A DNA stretch of 64,000 nucleotides, taken from Linnemannia elongata (Eukaryota; Mortierellomycota; Mortierellomycetes; Mortierellales; Mortierellaceae). The stretch lies in assembly GCA_036320915.1 (NCBI GenBank), contig JAXBDG010000019.1, positions 930,001-994,000 of the forward strand, read 5' to 3'. This document shows, in pieces, positions 55,630-64,000 of this stretch. Within the stretch, counting starts at the first letter, position 1. Every line of letters begins with the position of its first letter. The translations under genes were made by a program, and so were the position numbers. The notes beneath the pieces are model-generated. The model was not told where the DNA came from, ran no database searches, and saw nothing but the letters and a program-made list of their open reading frames with translations.

Positions 55630-55705
55630 TGAGCGTGTCTTCGTAGGTCTGAACCCACGACCCTCGCGCTGAGAGGGGGAAGCTTTACCATTATGGTGGG
55701 CTCGC
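55630..55705 (-). repeat. tRNA-like sequence, possibly a SINE head
   Basis: Read leftwards from 55705 the sequence has a D-arm-like CCATAATGGTAAAGC, an anticodon-arm-like CCCTC/GAGGG hairpin and a B-box-like GGTTCAGACC with a near T-stem (CGTGG/CTACG). The acceptor stem does not close, so it is not a working tRNA. A tRNA-like head followed by unrelated DNA is how SINEs are built. The retroposon at 55706-58336 inserted into its first bases. Confidence 0.4.
55690..55705 (+). repeat. Target-site duplication, left
   Basis: ATTATGGTGGGCTCGC, identical to 58337-58352, abuts the poly(T) end of the retroposon. Confidence 0.93.
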
Positions 55706-58336
55706 TTTTTTTTTTTTTTTTTTTTTTTTTTTCGTACACAATTTTATTTCTCTGACAAACAGAACAAAGGAGGCATTTGGAAGTAAAAGGGACTACAGAC
55801 CAAACTCTTCAGTGAACCATCCGTCAGTCACAGTCCGGTCCGGGACCTGGCTCTGCGCAACAATTGTCGCTGCTCTTCACAGCAATAACGGAAGAAAATA
55901 AAACTAGATACGAATGAAAGGGATTCTTCCCATCCTCTCCATCAATGTTAACCTCCTCCTTCCCAACAAGCTGTCTAACAGCCGTTCATCAGCTGCTCGT
56001 GGATTCTTGGTCGCTCCAGGGCATGTCCGATCCTCATGTGTGGCTAGCGAAGCGCCACACGGGCAGAAACCATCGCGCGTGATATAGCCATATCCTTGAC
56101 TCCAGTCACCACGAGGACCTGTGTATTTGGATGTCTTGTCCTTTACAGAGATGCCCTGGGTCTGCTCCCACTCGATAGTCGCGGAGCATCGGGGTTTCCA
56201 GATCCGCTCTGAGGCCTGCGTCTCCAGGTAGCCAACAAATTTGTGGAGGACCGTCTTGGCGATGGACAGTGGGGTTCTGAAAACCGCGCACCATTCGGTC
56301 AACATGCTCTTTGGAGTGATGCCGCGGAGTAGGTCCGATACGTTCCACTTGGGGTTCTCATCGCGATCGGGAGCAGGACTACCGCTGTGCACGGCTCGAG
56401 CTCCACCGATAGAGGAGAATCCCCGCACATGATCCGCATCTCGGGGGGGTCGCCAGTGTATGAGTACTGGTCGCGGGGCTTGACGACCGTTATCCACCGC
56501 ACGTTGGTGTTCTCGCTTCCTGGCTGCATTGTAGTTGTTTGTCGCCTGTACACCCCAATCGTCGATCTTGCCCATAGCCTCCTTCCAGATCGTAGTGGTG
56601 GTCTCAGCTGCCGAGGGACAGTTCCAGACATGCTCGTTATCCTCCTTCTTAAGCTCGCATCGTCGGCAAAGGCATGTTGGGTACAGGTTGGGCTTGCGGG
56701 CCTGCATGGAGTTCAGGGTGGGCAACATTCCATGCAGCTTTTTGACGTGATGTGTCCGTTGATGAGAGTCTTTGCTATTACTGTAAAAGGTGAAGACTGC
56801 TCGCCTGTCGTGAACATGAGCCAAGGTCGAGGTCCACTCCACGTCGTCAATGTCAGGGATCGCCCTCTTCACCCGTCTCTGCGACGTCCAGGCCTGGTGG
56901 TGTCGGATTGTCGTTTGTTGTTTGAGGAGTTGTCGTAGGTCGATTTCAACAAGCGCACCATAGCAATGTGCAAAGCTCGTGATATCCGCCTGCTGAGTGA
57001 GATCCACCTTCAAGGGTACTGTAGCGCTCTGTGCAGCCGCCTTTGCCGCCTGATCCGCCAGCTCGTTACCTTGGATGTTGCTGTGTCCTTTGATCCAGAC
57101 AACCTCAACCCCTCCTGGCCGAGATTCCACAACCTGCCATAGTACCGCCCAAATACCCGCGTATGTGCTCCTGAATCGTTTCCTCGGTAAGGCATCCCGA
57201 CGATTCTTCACTAGACGTTGGTACTGGTCCACCACCGACTCGTTGTCTAATTTGACCACAATGTCTTGTTCCGGAGGTGCTGACAAGACTGCGACTAGTA
57301 GACCTATGAGCTCTGACTTGGCCGAGGAAGCATGGCCATCCGTTCGTCCTTGTACTGTCAGGGGGTTCTCCAGAGCGAGATCCACTACTCCAAAAGCCAG
57401 TGACACTTCCGATGTTCCTGAATTCAGAAGAGATCCGTCAGAGTATATAGCTCGAGGGGTGGAGTTGTTGACTGGTGTGTCCTGGATCATGCGTATGGAC
57501 GCCGCCTCTGTTGGGGACAAGCAAAGGGGGCCGATCTGTGTGGTAAGGGGTCTTGCTATCGACGGTGGTTGAACTTGATAGCATTTTTTCAAGGGAAAAC
57601 TGATACTTGTATCGAAGGCAGGTTTGTATCGTGATGTCGTCTCCTTGGGGCGGGACCGTATCTCCTTTGGGCGGGACCGTATCTCCTTTAAGCGTGAAAC
57701 GACCGCTTGATGTTGTTGATGTAGTGCTTCTGTTTTCTGATGCTGTTGAAGGTTTCTGGTTTGAATGATTTCCTGCAGGCGTGAAACAACCTGGTGATGT
57801 TGTTGATGGAGTGATTCTGTTTCCAGCAGTTTCTCAGCTTGAAGGGATTCCTGCAGGCGAGAGGTAACTAGATAGTGCTGTTGACGAAGTTGTAGAGCCC
57901 TGTCTTGAAGAGATTCCCGCAGACGAGAGTCCTCTGCTTTCCTAATCAGTCTGGTCTCCAGGTCTTCGCGAAGTAAGGCGAGTCGACAAAGGCGGTACTC
58001 GTTGATGGCCTCGGTGGCCTGGCGACGTATCCCAAGGGCAACGGTTTTGAGGCGACTTGAGAGAGACTTGATGCGTGCAGCTGCATTGGCAGCCTGAGTA
58101 TCGAGTGTTGACATTGCGATGGCCAAGTTTTGAGGACTCTTGGCAAGTTGCTTCCGGTAGTACGTTTTGGACGTGGCATACCTTTTGTTCTCGGTCGTTT
58201 GTTTTTTCCTGGTCTCATTGGTGATGCGAAGGATCTCAGCATTGTATTCTGCCGCCGGACGGAGGAGACGTTTTCTGCAGGTCTCGTCTAGGTTGTCGAC
58301 TGCTCGCTCAAAGATACGATCGGTTGAGTCGGATGT
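55706..58336 (-). mobile_element. Non-LTR retroposon with poly(A) tail and 16 bp target duplication
   Basis: The element is bounded by the 16-mer ATTATGGTGGGCTCGC at 55690-55705 and again at 58337-58352. On the minus strand it ends in a 27-base poly(A) (T-tract 55706-55732). These two features are the mark of target-primed reverse transcription. The single large gene (55904-58114) fills most of it. There is no LTR and no visible reverse transcriptase, so it was probably mobilised in trans by an autonomous LINE, or it is a 5'-truncated copy whose remaining frame happens to be open. Confidence 0.9.
55904..58114 (-). CDS. Retroposon protein: coiled coil, RNase H, zinc knuckles (736 aa)
   Basis: ATG at 58114 (MSTLDTQAANAAARIKSLSS). 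Residues about 1-170 form a Gln/Glu/Leu-rich coiled coil with internal repeats (LHQQHHQVVSRLQEI, LHQQHQAVVSRLKEI, then RSRPKEI twice). RNase H follows: IYSDGSL (first Asp), SAKSELIGLL (Glu), VVKLDNESVV (Asp) and IKGHSNIQGNELADQAA (last Asp with conserved His). Next is a zf-RVT-like C-x2-C...H...C motif (CLCRRCELKKEDNEHVWNCP), as found behind LINE reverse transcriptases. The C-terminus has CPCGASLATHEDRTC. No reverse transcriptase motifs (such as YADD) are present. All four RNase H carboxylates are there, so the enzyme could be active. The frame is uninterrupted. Confidence 0.85.
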   Translation of the reverse strand: MSTLDTQAANAAARIKSLSSRLKTVALGIRRQATEAINEYRLCRLALLREDLETRLIRKAEDSRLRESLQDRALQLRQQHYLVTSRLQESLQAEKLLETESLHQQHHQVVSRLQEIIQTRNLQQHQKTEALHQQHQAVVSRLKEIRSRPKEIRSRPKETTSRYKPAFDTSISFPLKKCYQVQPPSIARPLTTQIGPLCLSPTEAASIRMIQDTPVNNSTPRAIYSDGSLLNSGTSEVSLAFGVVDLALENPLTVQGRTDGHASSAKSELIGLLVAVLSAPPEQDIVVKLDNESVVDQYQRLVKNRRDALPRKRFRSTYAGIWAVLWQVVESRPGGVEVVWIKGHSNIQGNELADQAAKAAAQSATVPLKVDLTQQADITSFAHCYGALVEIDLRQLLKQQTTIRHHQAWTSQRRVKRAIPDIDDVEWTSTLAHVHDRRAVFTFYSNSKDSHQRTHHVKKLHGMLPTLNSMQARKPNLYPTCLCRRCELKKEDNEHVWNCPSAAETTTTIWKEAMGKIDDWGVQATNNYNAARKREHQRAVDNGRQAPRPVLIHWRPPRDADHVRGFSSIGGARAVHSGSPAPDRDENPKWNVSDLLRGITPKSMLTEWCAVFRTPLSIAKTVLHKFVGYLETQASERIWKPRCSATIEWEQTQGISVKDKTSKYTGPRGDWSQGYGYITRDGFCPCGASLATHEDRTCPGATKNPRAADERLLDSLLGRRRLTLMERMGRIPFIRI

Positions 58337-58352
58337 ATTATGGTGGGCTCGC
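58337..58352 (+). repeat. Target-site duplication, right
   Basis: ATTATGGTGGGCTCGC, identical to 55690-55705, abuts the 5' end of the minus-strand retroposon. Confidence 0.93.
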
Positions 58353-58476
58353 CCGCCCGGGCCCGCCCGAAGAAAACGTCTCCGTTATGCCTGAAAATTG
58401 GTGGCGTTCATCAGGTGACCGATTTACACTGTGATAATATAATTGTCTCAGAACGACGGCATTCAACAACACAAGT

Positions 58477-58548
58477 TCCTAGTTGGTCCAGTGGTCAGGA
58501 TTTGTCGCTCTCACCGACAAGGCCCGGGTTCGATCCCCGGACTGGGAA
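58477..58548 (+). tRNA. tRNA-Glu (anticodon CTC)
   Basis: A 72-nt intronless cloverleaf. The acceptor stem TCCTAGT pairs with ACTGGGA (one G-U), the anticodon arm TGTCG-CTCTCAC-CGACA has CTC at 58510-58512, and the T arm is CCGGG-TTCGATC-CCCGG. The A box (TGGTCCAGTGG) and B box (GGTTCGATCC) are intact internal Pol III promoters. Discriminator base A. Decodes GAG codons. Confidence 0.95.
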
Positions 58549-59798
58549 TTACTCTTTTGCACCCCTGAAACCAGCGCGTACCCGCCGCGTCGCTGCAGGG
58601 AAAGATTTTTCTGAGATTGACGTCTTGGGTTGAGTAGAAATGAATGAATGGTTGAAAAATACTTTTTACATGCCAAACCTGCACAGATCATTCCATCCCT
58701 GTGTTACGCACAAACCGAAACGTGCTTTTTTTAGTTGGTCAAGGAGATGACGCCTCAAGCAGAAAGCCCTCTGTGGAGCCATGGTCGTCCTTCATTCTAA
58801 GTCAAGTATAATGGTTTTTTTGTCCTATGCCATGCATTTTTTCTTGATGGCTCTGAACCTTGAAGAAAGATCGCATTGCCTACAAAAAGTCGAAGGTTTC
58901 CATCGTCCCTAATCAGCTGTATAAGAGGACACTCTCAAACAAAAGTGCCTTGTTTGTTCGCGGGAGCAGCGGAAGGAATGACCTCAGGTCTGGGGCGGTG
59001 GATGCAGCAATCTCGAGGATAGTGAACAGGACGATCTCGAGGAGACCGGTATCTTGGACACATTTGCCGGTTGATCCAGAGGTAGTCCAAGGCAGATTCG
59101 ACATTTGAGAGGCATGGTGGCATATGGAGTGCAACTTTGATCTTGATCAAGGGTTTGGATTTAGCTATGTGTAAGTTGAAAGCCAAGTGTTAGGAAGACC
59201 TGGCTAGGAAATGAATAGCTAGGGTGAAGCATGCTTCAGTTGGATGAACAGCGCATTCTGATATTGAAAGGGAAAGTTAAATGCGACCCGGGGCTTGTAT
59301 TAGGACACAGCCATTCAGGAAGAAAGAAGTTAGTTCTATGCCATTTGTGCGGCCAGCGTCTCGGGTGGAAAAAAGTGGTTTATTAATGGGAAAAAAAAAA
59401 AAAAAAAAAAAAAAAAAAGAAGCATTGTGTGGCAGTTCACTCGGACGTGGAATATATATCAAAGAACAGAGAGGAAAGCATCAAACAGATGAGATCTATT
59501 TGGTAACCCTGGGTTGTTCCTTTTGCTTGACAACCCCCTATGCTTACTGTGCCAAGTCCATGCAACTTATTACTTGTAACTTCATATCGATAGCGCGTTG
59601 ATGGTGACACCAAATTATAAGGAAGGCATTCTTTTCGTTTTCGTTAGAACGAAGTATGAGACACTCCAAAGAAATGCTACAATTCGCCTGTCTCAACTAT
59701 GAAGGCGTTGTTTCAGGAAACAACCAGTCTCTAATGGAGTATGGAAAGGTAAATGACATGGATAGGTTGGGAAGCATTGACCTCTGCTAAAAAAAAGG
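58549..59798. other. Intergenic, repeat-derived sequence
   Basis: No supported gene. A long A-tract occurs at 59391-59418. The stretch at about 59500-59580 (CCTGGGTTGTT ... CAAGTCCATGCAACTTATTA) is a diverged match to the inverted-repeat element that follows. Confidence 0.4.
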
Positions 59799-60336
59799 GT
59801 TAACCTATTTGACAACCCGGGTTGCTCGAATTATTCGACAACTTCGTACTAAGTCCATGTAACTCACTTTTTTTGTTTTCAAGACGAAAACGTGGACAGG
59901 AGAGGCCAAACTCATGGAGACAGCTCGCGTCCTTTCGCGCTCCCTCGGAGCATCATTTGGGCACCCGCAGAGTAGATCACTGAAGCGTTTTGGCTGAAAT
60001 TATCACTTTTTAGCTACTGACAAGCCGTGGTGATGACGATATGGGACATGAACTCCGTGAATTGAACCACAGGAAGCAGGGCAACGAATTGAACACATTA
60101 GTAACGAGCCTGTGATATTGCAACAAAGTGCTGTGTAAAAAAACAAAAAAAGTGAGTTGCATGGACTTAGTACGAGGGCTGTCGAATAATTCGAGCAACC
60201 CGGGCTGCCAAGTAGAATATTCCTAAAAAAAACTCTTCATTTCATTTCTAGGAATGCAATGAAAAATAATATGCTTGGACGTAGGCTACGTAACACAAAT
60301 AACGCACAAACCAGGTTGCCAAGTAAATTAACCTTT
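59799..60336. repeat. Inverted-repeat (MITE-like) element
   Basis: A block at about 59810-59880 (ACAACCCGGGTTGCTCGAAT..., TACTAAGTCCATGTAACTCA...) recurs as its reverse complement at about 60139-60215 with few differences. Outside it, GGTTAACCTATTTGACAACC (59798) and CCAGGTTGCCAAGTAAATTA (60311) form a second, looser inverted pair. No coding capacity is seen. The layout fits a non-autonomous TIR element, perhaps nested. The arms contain a small palindrome (TCGAATTATTCGA). Confidence 0.6.
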
Positions 60337-61429
60337 CTACTTTGCAGGTGCAGGGAGTGGTGCCGCCTTTCTTTGCCTTTCTGAGAGTGGGTTGAGCTGA
60401 GGTATTTTTTCAATTTGCTGCCGCTTCACTTTATTATTGTTTTTTTTTTTTATGACTGAACATTAGAAAACACGTTAAAAGTATCCAAAGTACCTGCTTG
60501 GTCCTGTGCACTACATACTGTAGCAGTCTTCTTTGAGGAGGGCGCTTGTGTCGCCAAGGGTTCGTCGTAAATGCTGCAGTCGTTGTCGACATTCTGGACA
60601 GATATGAAACGATGTTCACAGTAACAACTTTCACATATCCCAACCACTCTAAGCAACGTCCTCCAGCATGAATGAAGCAGAATTGTCCAAGATGGAGCAG
60701 CTGACCGATCCGTTGATGAATAGTTCCTGGAGTTGATTACGAGAAGAGCTCGTCGGATTGATAACATTGTTGTGTGCGGCCTGACATTGATTGTGAGTTG
60801 GAGAACTGGAAGTTGATGGGAGAGGAAGAGAGAGGGGTAAAAAGGGGGTGAAAGGAGAGGGGAAGGGATGGATGGAAATGAAATCATGGTTGAAAGGGTG
60901 GATGAAAGAAAGAAAGAAAGAAGAAAGACTACGATCAGTAGAGTATTTTCAAATTTGTTTCTTTGTCGAGCTGACTCCTTTTTGAATTTCCAATGGCTCC
61001 AGTCCGTTAGTCTATGAGAGACAATGCCTTTGAGTGGGCTTTTGTTCCTATGACAGTTTAAGAAAGAGTAGACCGGACACAAACTTGACCCAGATCCAAG
61101 AACCCGATCAAGAGGAATGGCGATTGTGTTCATTCCATTGTTTGCATTTTGTTTTTTTTTGTTTTGTGAACTGAAAAGGAGAGAAAAAAAAATGAATGCT
61201 GAGGAAGGTAAGATAGAAACATAGTAGCCGACTCTCTTTAAGAACAATAAATAAGTTGACCGAGTCAAAGGATAGAAGCATGTAGACAATTCAAAAACAG
61301 ACCAAAACAACCTACCTTGTGCTATGTTGCGAATGTGAAAAGGAGCGTTCAGAGGGATAGATAGACTGGCGCAGCCATCAACTAGTATCGCGGCCATCCT
61401 CTTCCTCGTGGCTGCCCAATATCGAGCAG
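60337..61429. other. Region upstream of the Fanzor fragment
   Basis: A 315-codon minus-strand frame (60450-61397) lacks family motifs and contains poly-T and microsatellite-encoded runs, so I do not call it a gene. No plus-strand frame encoding an N-terminal Fanzor domain is present here. Confidence 0.4.
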
Positions 61430-61453
61430 GGTCAAGAGCCTGGGGGTACTACC

Positions 61454-62830
61454 ATGGAGTCATTGCTGTTGAGTATTGAGGCAGAGGAGGATGGAGAGTC
61501 CAAGGAGCCGTCGCCCAAGTTTTTCAACCTAACCGTCAAGCAGAAGGCTGTCTATCAGCCCACCTTCAAACACAGACGACGGTTGGAGCGAAGAAAGGAG
61601 CAGGCAGTTGAGGGAGGGGTTTCCATACGCCATATTGAGACCAGTCTACCTTCTCGTCGGGGTCCAGAGGCAAGTGTCAGCAACTATTTGGAGAGGGAGA
61701 GGGAGGTGGAGGCCGATCTTGATTCGTTCTATGGCAGTGTGGTTCTGAAGAAACATAAGTGGAACGCTAGAAAGGCTCGAGCAGAGGAGTACAGATTGAT
61801 CGCCGACCGTCTCTTGCGTCTTGTTGGAGGATTCACTGGGGTCAAAAGAGACAAGGACAACAAGGTCGTCATTGGCGTGGGACTTGGAAATTTTTCCTCC
61901 AAGATCAGACTGTCGTCTTTGCACAACTCCTTCCAGGCCTATTTTATTCAAAAAGTAAGTGTGTGAATTACAGCCAACTGTTTGGTTCAGACGCTTGAAG
62001 AAACACGTATTAACTTTTTTTTGCTCTTTACTCTCCTTTATTTCTTTTAGGCTCGATCTCTTGGCTACATTGTGGTTGGTGTCAATGAGTTTTACACTTC
62101 CAAGAAGTGCCCGACTTGTAGAGAGTTCGTTGGCCAAGTTGACCTCCGTCGACTTTACTGTTCAAAGTGTAAAAAGTACATGCGCCGTGATGTCATGGCA
62201 GGCAATAATATCTGCAATGCCATCCGAGGACACCTGCTCGATCAACAGCGACCACTTTACCTTCAGCCCAAGGACACTAACGGCAACTATCCTTGGATGC
62301 AGAGCGAGCGCAGGTTCCAGCCACGCCCTGGCATCCAGCCTGTGTATGTCCTCTGTGCATTAGCCCATGTACAGCCCGCATATTACCCCCTGTTTGTTAC
62401 CCAATGATAACCTCTCTACCATGCTTCGACACTTCCGCGACACACGTCTCGTCAGCATTGCATTGATACTTTTCACATTCCACATGAATAGATCGTCATG
62501 AAAGGATCTGAGGGCTCGAAAGGCTCAAACAAAGAAGCCTGGAAGAATGGGATTGACACAGCTAGGGCCGGAGCCGGGTATTTTCTGTCATTTAAAGGAA
62601 AGCCCGAGTTCAAACCTTTAAAACGCGTATCATTCCGTAGACTGACGTTATCTGAAGCACAGCGTCTTCTTCCAGCTGAGTGGGTCCGATGGGTACAAGA
62701 TTTGAAGGCCTGTCCCTACGAGCATGTCCGAAGAAGAGCAGCATCGGCTCCAACCATGACAGTTGACGACATTTACAATTTCTACAAGACCCGTATTCTC
62801 GATAATCATGAGTTAGAAATTCTCGGATAG
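61454..62830 (+). CDS. Fanzor (eukaryotic TnpB-like) nuclease, C-terminal portion
   Basis: The exons are 61454-61954, 62051-62341 and probably 62492-62830, joined by GT-AG introns. Family landmarks: NLTVKQKAVYQPTFKHRRRL, IRHIETSLPSRRGPEASVSN, KKHKWNARKARAEEYRLIAD, VVIGVGLGNFSSKIRLSSLH, then VVGVNEFYTSKKCPTC, LYCSKC and RRDVMAGNNICNAI. The last three are the relocated RuvC-II Glu (NEFYTS), the zinc ribbon (CPTC...CSKC) and RuvC-III (D..A..NI). Fanzors are RNA-guided DNA nucleases related to transposon TnpB. The N-terminal REC/WED half is not found upstream, so this is 5'-truncated or split by an unrecognised distant exon. The frame is open upstream of the ATG through GQEPGG (61430-61447), where a RuvC-I GxDPG would be expected. 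Exon 3 is not a known Fanzor part and ends in TAG. Confidence 0.82.
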
Positions 62831-62843
62831 TCTTCACGGCAGG

Positions 62844-64000
62844 TCGTGAGTGGTGGGCATGAGCTGGCATCACTTCTGCAAGACCGCCAAAGTATGTACC
62901 TGTGGCTAACTGCTGTCTTCATTCTTGTTTGTTGTTGTTTCTTGCTTCACTTGTCGTCTCTGGTAGGACAACTCAATCACGCCACAATGACGACATCTGC
63001 ATTGGTCTCTAACTTATGATCCTTGGCCTCCCTTTGCTTTTCAATGTTTTATAGAAGAAGTTCTGCCGGTTGGACGTAAACGCCCTCGGGAGCAGTTTGA
63101 TGATGACGACAATGTACAGTCATGGACACCAGAAAACACGAAGTGTATGTACAATTCAGACCGCATCATGGATAAACTGCTTTTTCATTTTTTTGTGGCG
63201 CAGACTGTTCTTCGTTCTTCCTCCACTAGCGCCCTCACCAACGCCTATTCGTACCGAGTCTGTGGACAGTCCAGTGACGATTTCTACTGTTGGTAAAGAG
63301 AAAGACCCATTCCAAAACAACGAAGACGATGATGAGGAAGATGAAGAGGAAGCTGGTGACGACGAGGATGCGGAGGAATACAACACTTTCCTCCCAGATA
63401 AAACGGAGCTCGACTATCAGTTTGTAGGATCCCTCGATGGGATCAACATTGCGGATGGATTTGAAAACCTCTTCAACGTTGTCAAGAGGAAGAAGGTTGA
63501 TATCAAGGATACAGACCAGGCCCTGTAAGTGTGTGTTTTGTGATGAGTGATTTATTTAAGGCTGATTCCTACATTAATGGATACACATTCTCACTGGTTC
63601 AAACTTGTCTTTTGCCTTGAACTTGCAGTGCCCGATCTGGCATAATCCTCTTGGAAGTGGAGGGGACGGATCTTCAGAAAAAGCACTTTGGAGAGGCAAC
63701 GATCATTGCGATGCGGGAAAAAGCACTGAAGAAGTGGCATGAGCCTGAGGCAAGCACCACCCGGAGCGATGTCCGTGACAGGCTGGATGTAAGTGTTTCT
63801 TGTAGGGCGTGGTTTGAACAAGACGACCCGAAAGAATGCAGTTTTTGACTTGTATCTACTTTTTTCAGCACCTAGAGGATTATGGCTACAATCGAATCAA
63901 GACACTGGACCATCTTCATTTGAACCGCCCAACAGATCCTAAGCGTCAGCCTCTCTGGACGTTCATGATGAGTGCTTTGCAGAATTTCCCCCAGTCTGAC
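62844..64000 (+). CDS. Unrecognised protein with acidic region, partial (runs off window)
   Basis: A chain of exons keeps one frame through canonical introns: about 62844-62891, 63055-63144, 63230-63524, 63629-63788 and 63869 to the window end. The encoded protein reads HELASLLQDRQ/KEVLPVGRKRPREQ, then SPSPTPIRTESVDSPVTIST, an Asp/Glu-rich stretch (63322-63380), YNTFLPDKTELDYQFVGSLD, ARSGIILLEVEGTDLQKKHF, and HLEDYGYNRIKTLDHLHLNR. No known domain is recognised. The KRPR motif could be a nuclear signal. The first exon shares its frame with the end of the Fanzor exon, separated only by TAG at 62828-62830, so its true start is unresolved: it may be spliced in with a 3' acceptor (CGGCAG, 62839-62844) or belong to a longer gene. 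Confidence 0.55.

Noticed and set aside
55630..55705. Functional tRNA gene
   Set aside because: D- and anticodon-like arms and a B box are visible, but the acceptor stem does not pair and the T arm is irregular; kept only as a tRNA-like relic.
58860..59108. 82-codon plus-strand frame after the tRNA
   Set aside because: Short, no motif, within repeat-derived sequence.
60450..61397. 315-codon open frame on the minus strand
   Set aside because: It has no recognisable domain, includes translated poly-T and GAAA-type repeats and has many rare-looking hydrophobic runs; it reads like chance openness between mobile elements.

Overview
The window looks like nuclear DNA of a filamentous early-diverging fungus, most likely Mortierellomycota (Mortierella/Linnemannia/Podila type). 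The support is: short GT-AG introns, Q/S-rich low-complexity tails, fungal markers (SLA2, SGD1/NOM1, a YND1-type apyrase, a Zn2Cys6 regulator), a large F-box/LRR family, a Fanzor-type protein and MULE and LINE-like elements. Genus level is inference from gene content; no ribosomal RNA gene is present to settle it.

Layout. 1-11 kb holds conserved housekeeping genes: a Golgi-type apyrase (-), a four-EF-hand calmodulin-like protein (+) and the endocytic adaptor SLA2 (-). At 11.7 kb lies a complete U2 spliceosomal RNA gene. From 12 to 39 kb there is a multigene F-box family: intact members at 12.3, 14.1, 20.0, 33.6, 35.8 and 37.7 kb, two members carrying only premature stops (16.0 and 17.9 kb) and one decayed 3' relic (35.5 kb). 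This run is interrupted by a Cys-rich-ectodomain ABCG transporter (22.0-25.6 kb), a gene-poor 3 kb stretch, a small basic protein, a distinct F-box/LRR gene (29.4 kb) and a 68-residue secreted peptide with ten cysteines (32.6 kb).

39.4-44.1 kb is a nested transposon: a Mutator-like element (25 bp terminal inverted repeats, perfect 9 bp target duplication, apparently intact five-exon transposase) sits inside an older inverted-repeat element. Then come a polyQ Zn2Cys6 transcription factor (44.3-47.7 kb), another F-box/LRR gene (48.1-50.1 kb) and the ribosome-biogenesis factor SGD1/NOM1 (51.2-54.6 kb).

54.8-58.4 kb is retroelement territory. A retroposon with a 16 bp target duplication and a poly(A) tail encodes a coiled-coil/RNase H/zinc-finger protein with no visible reverse transcriptase. 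It has landed in a tRNA-like, possibly SINE-derived, sequence, and a shorter, deleted relative lies beside it. A tRNA-Glu(CTC) follows at 58.5 kb and an inverted-repeat element at about 60 kb. At 61.4-62.8 kb is the C-terminal half of a Fanzor (eukaryotic TnpB-like RNA-guided nuclease family), directly upstream and in frame with an unrecognised acidic-region gene that runs off the end of the window.

How the parts relate: the F-box genes would supply substrate receptors for SCF ubiquitin ligases and show birth-and-death evolution in place (intact, nonsense-bearing, mosaic and relic copies side by side). The two ends of the window (39-44 kb and 55-63 kb) are mobile-element hot spots. The Fanzor fragment is the most interesting locus.
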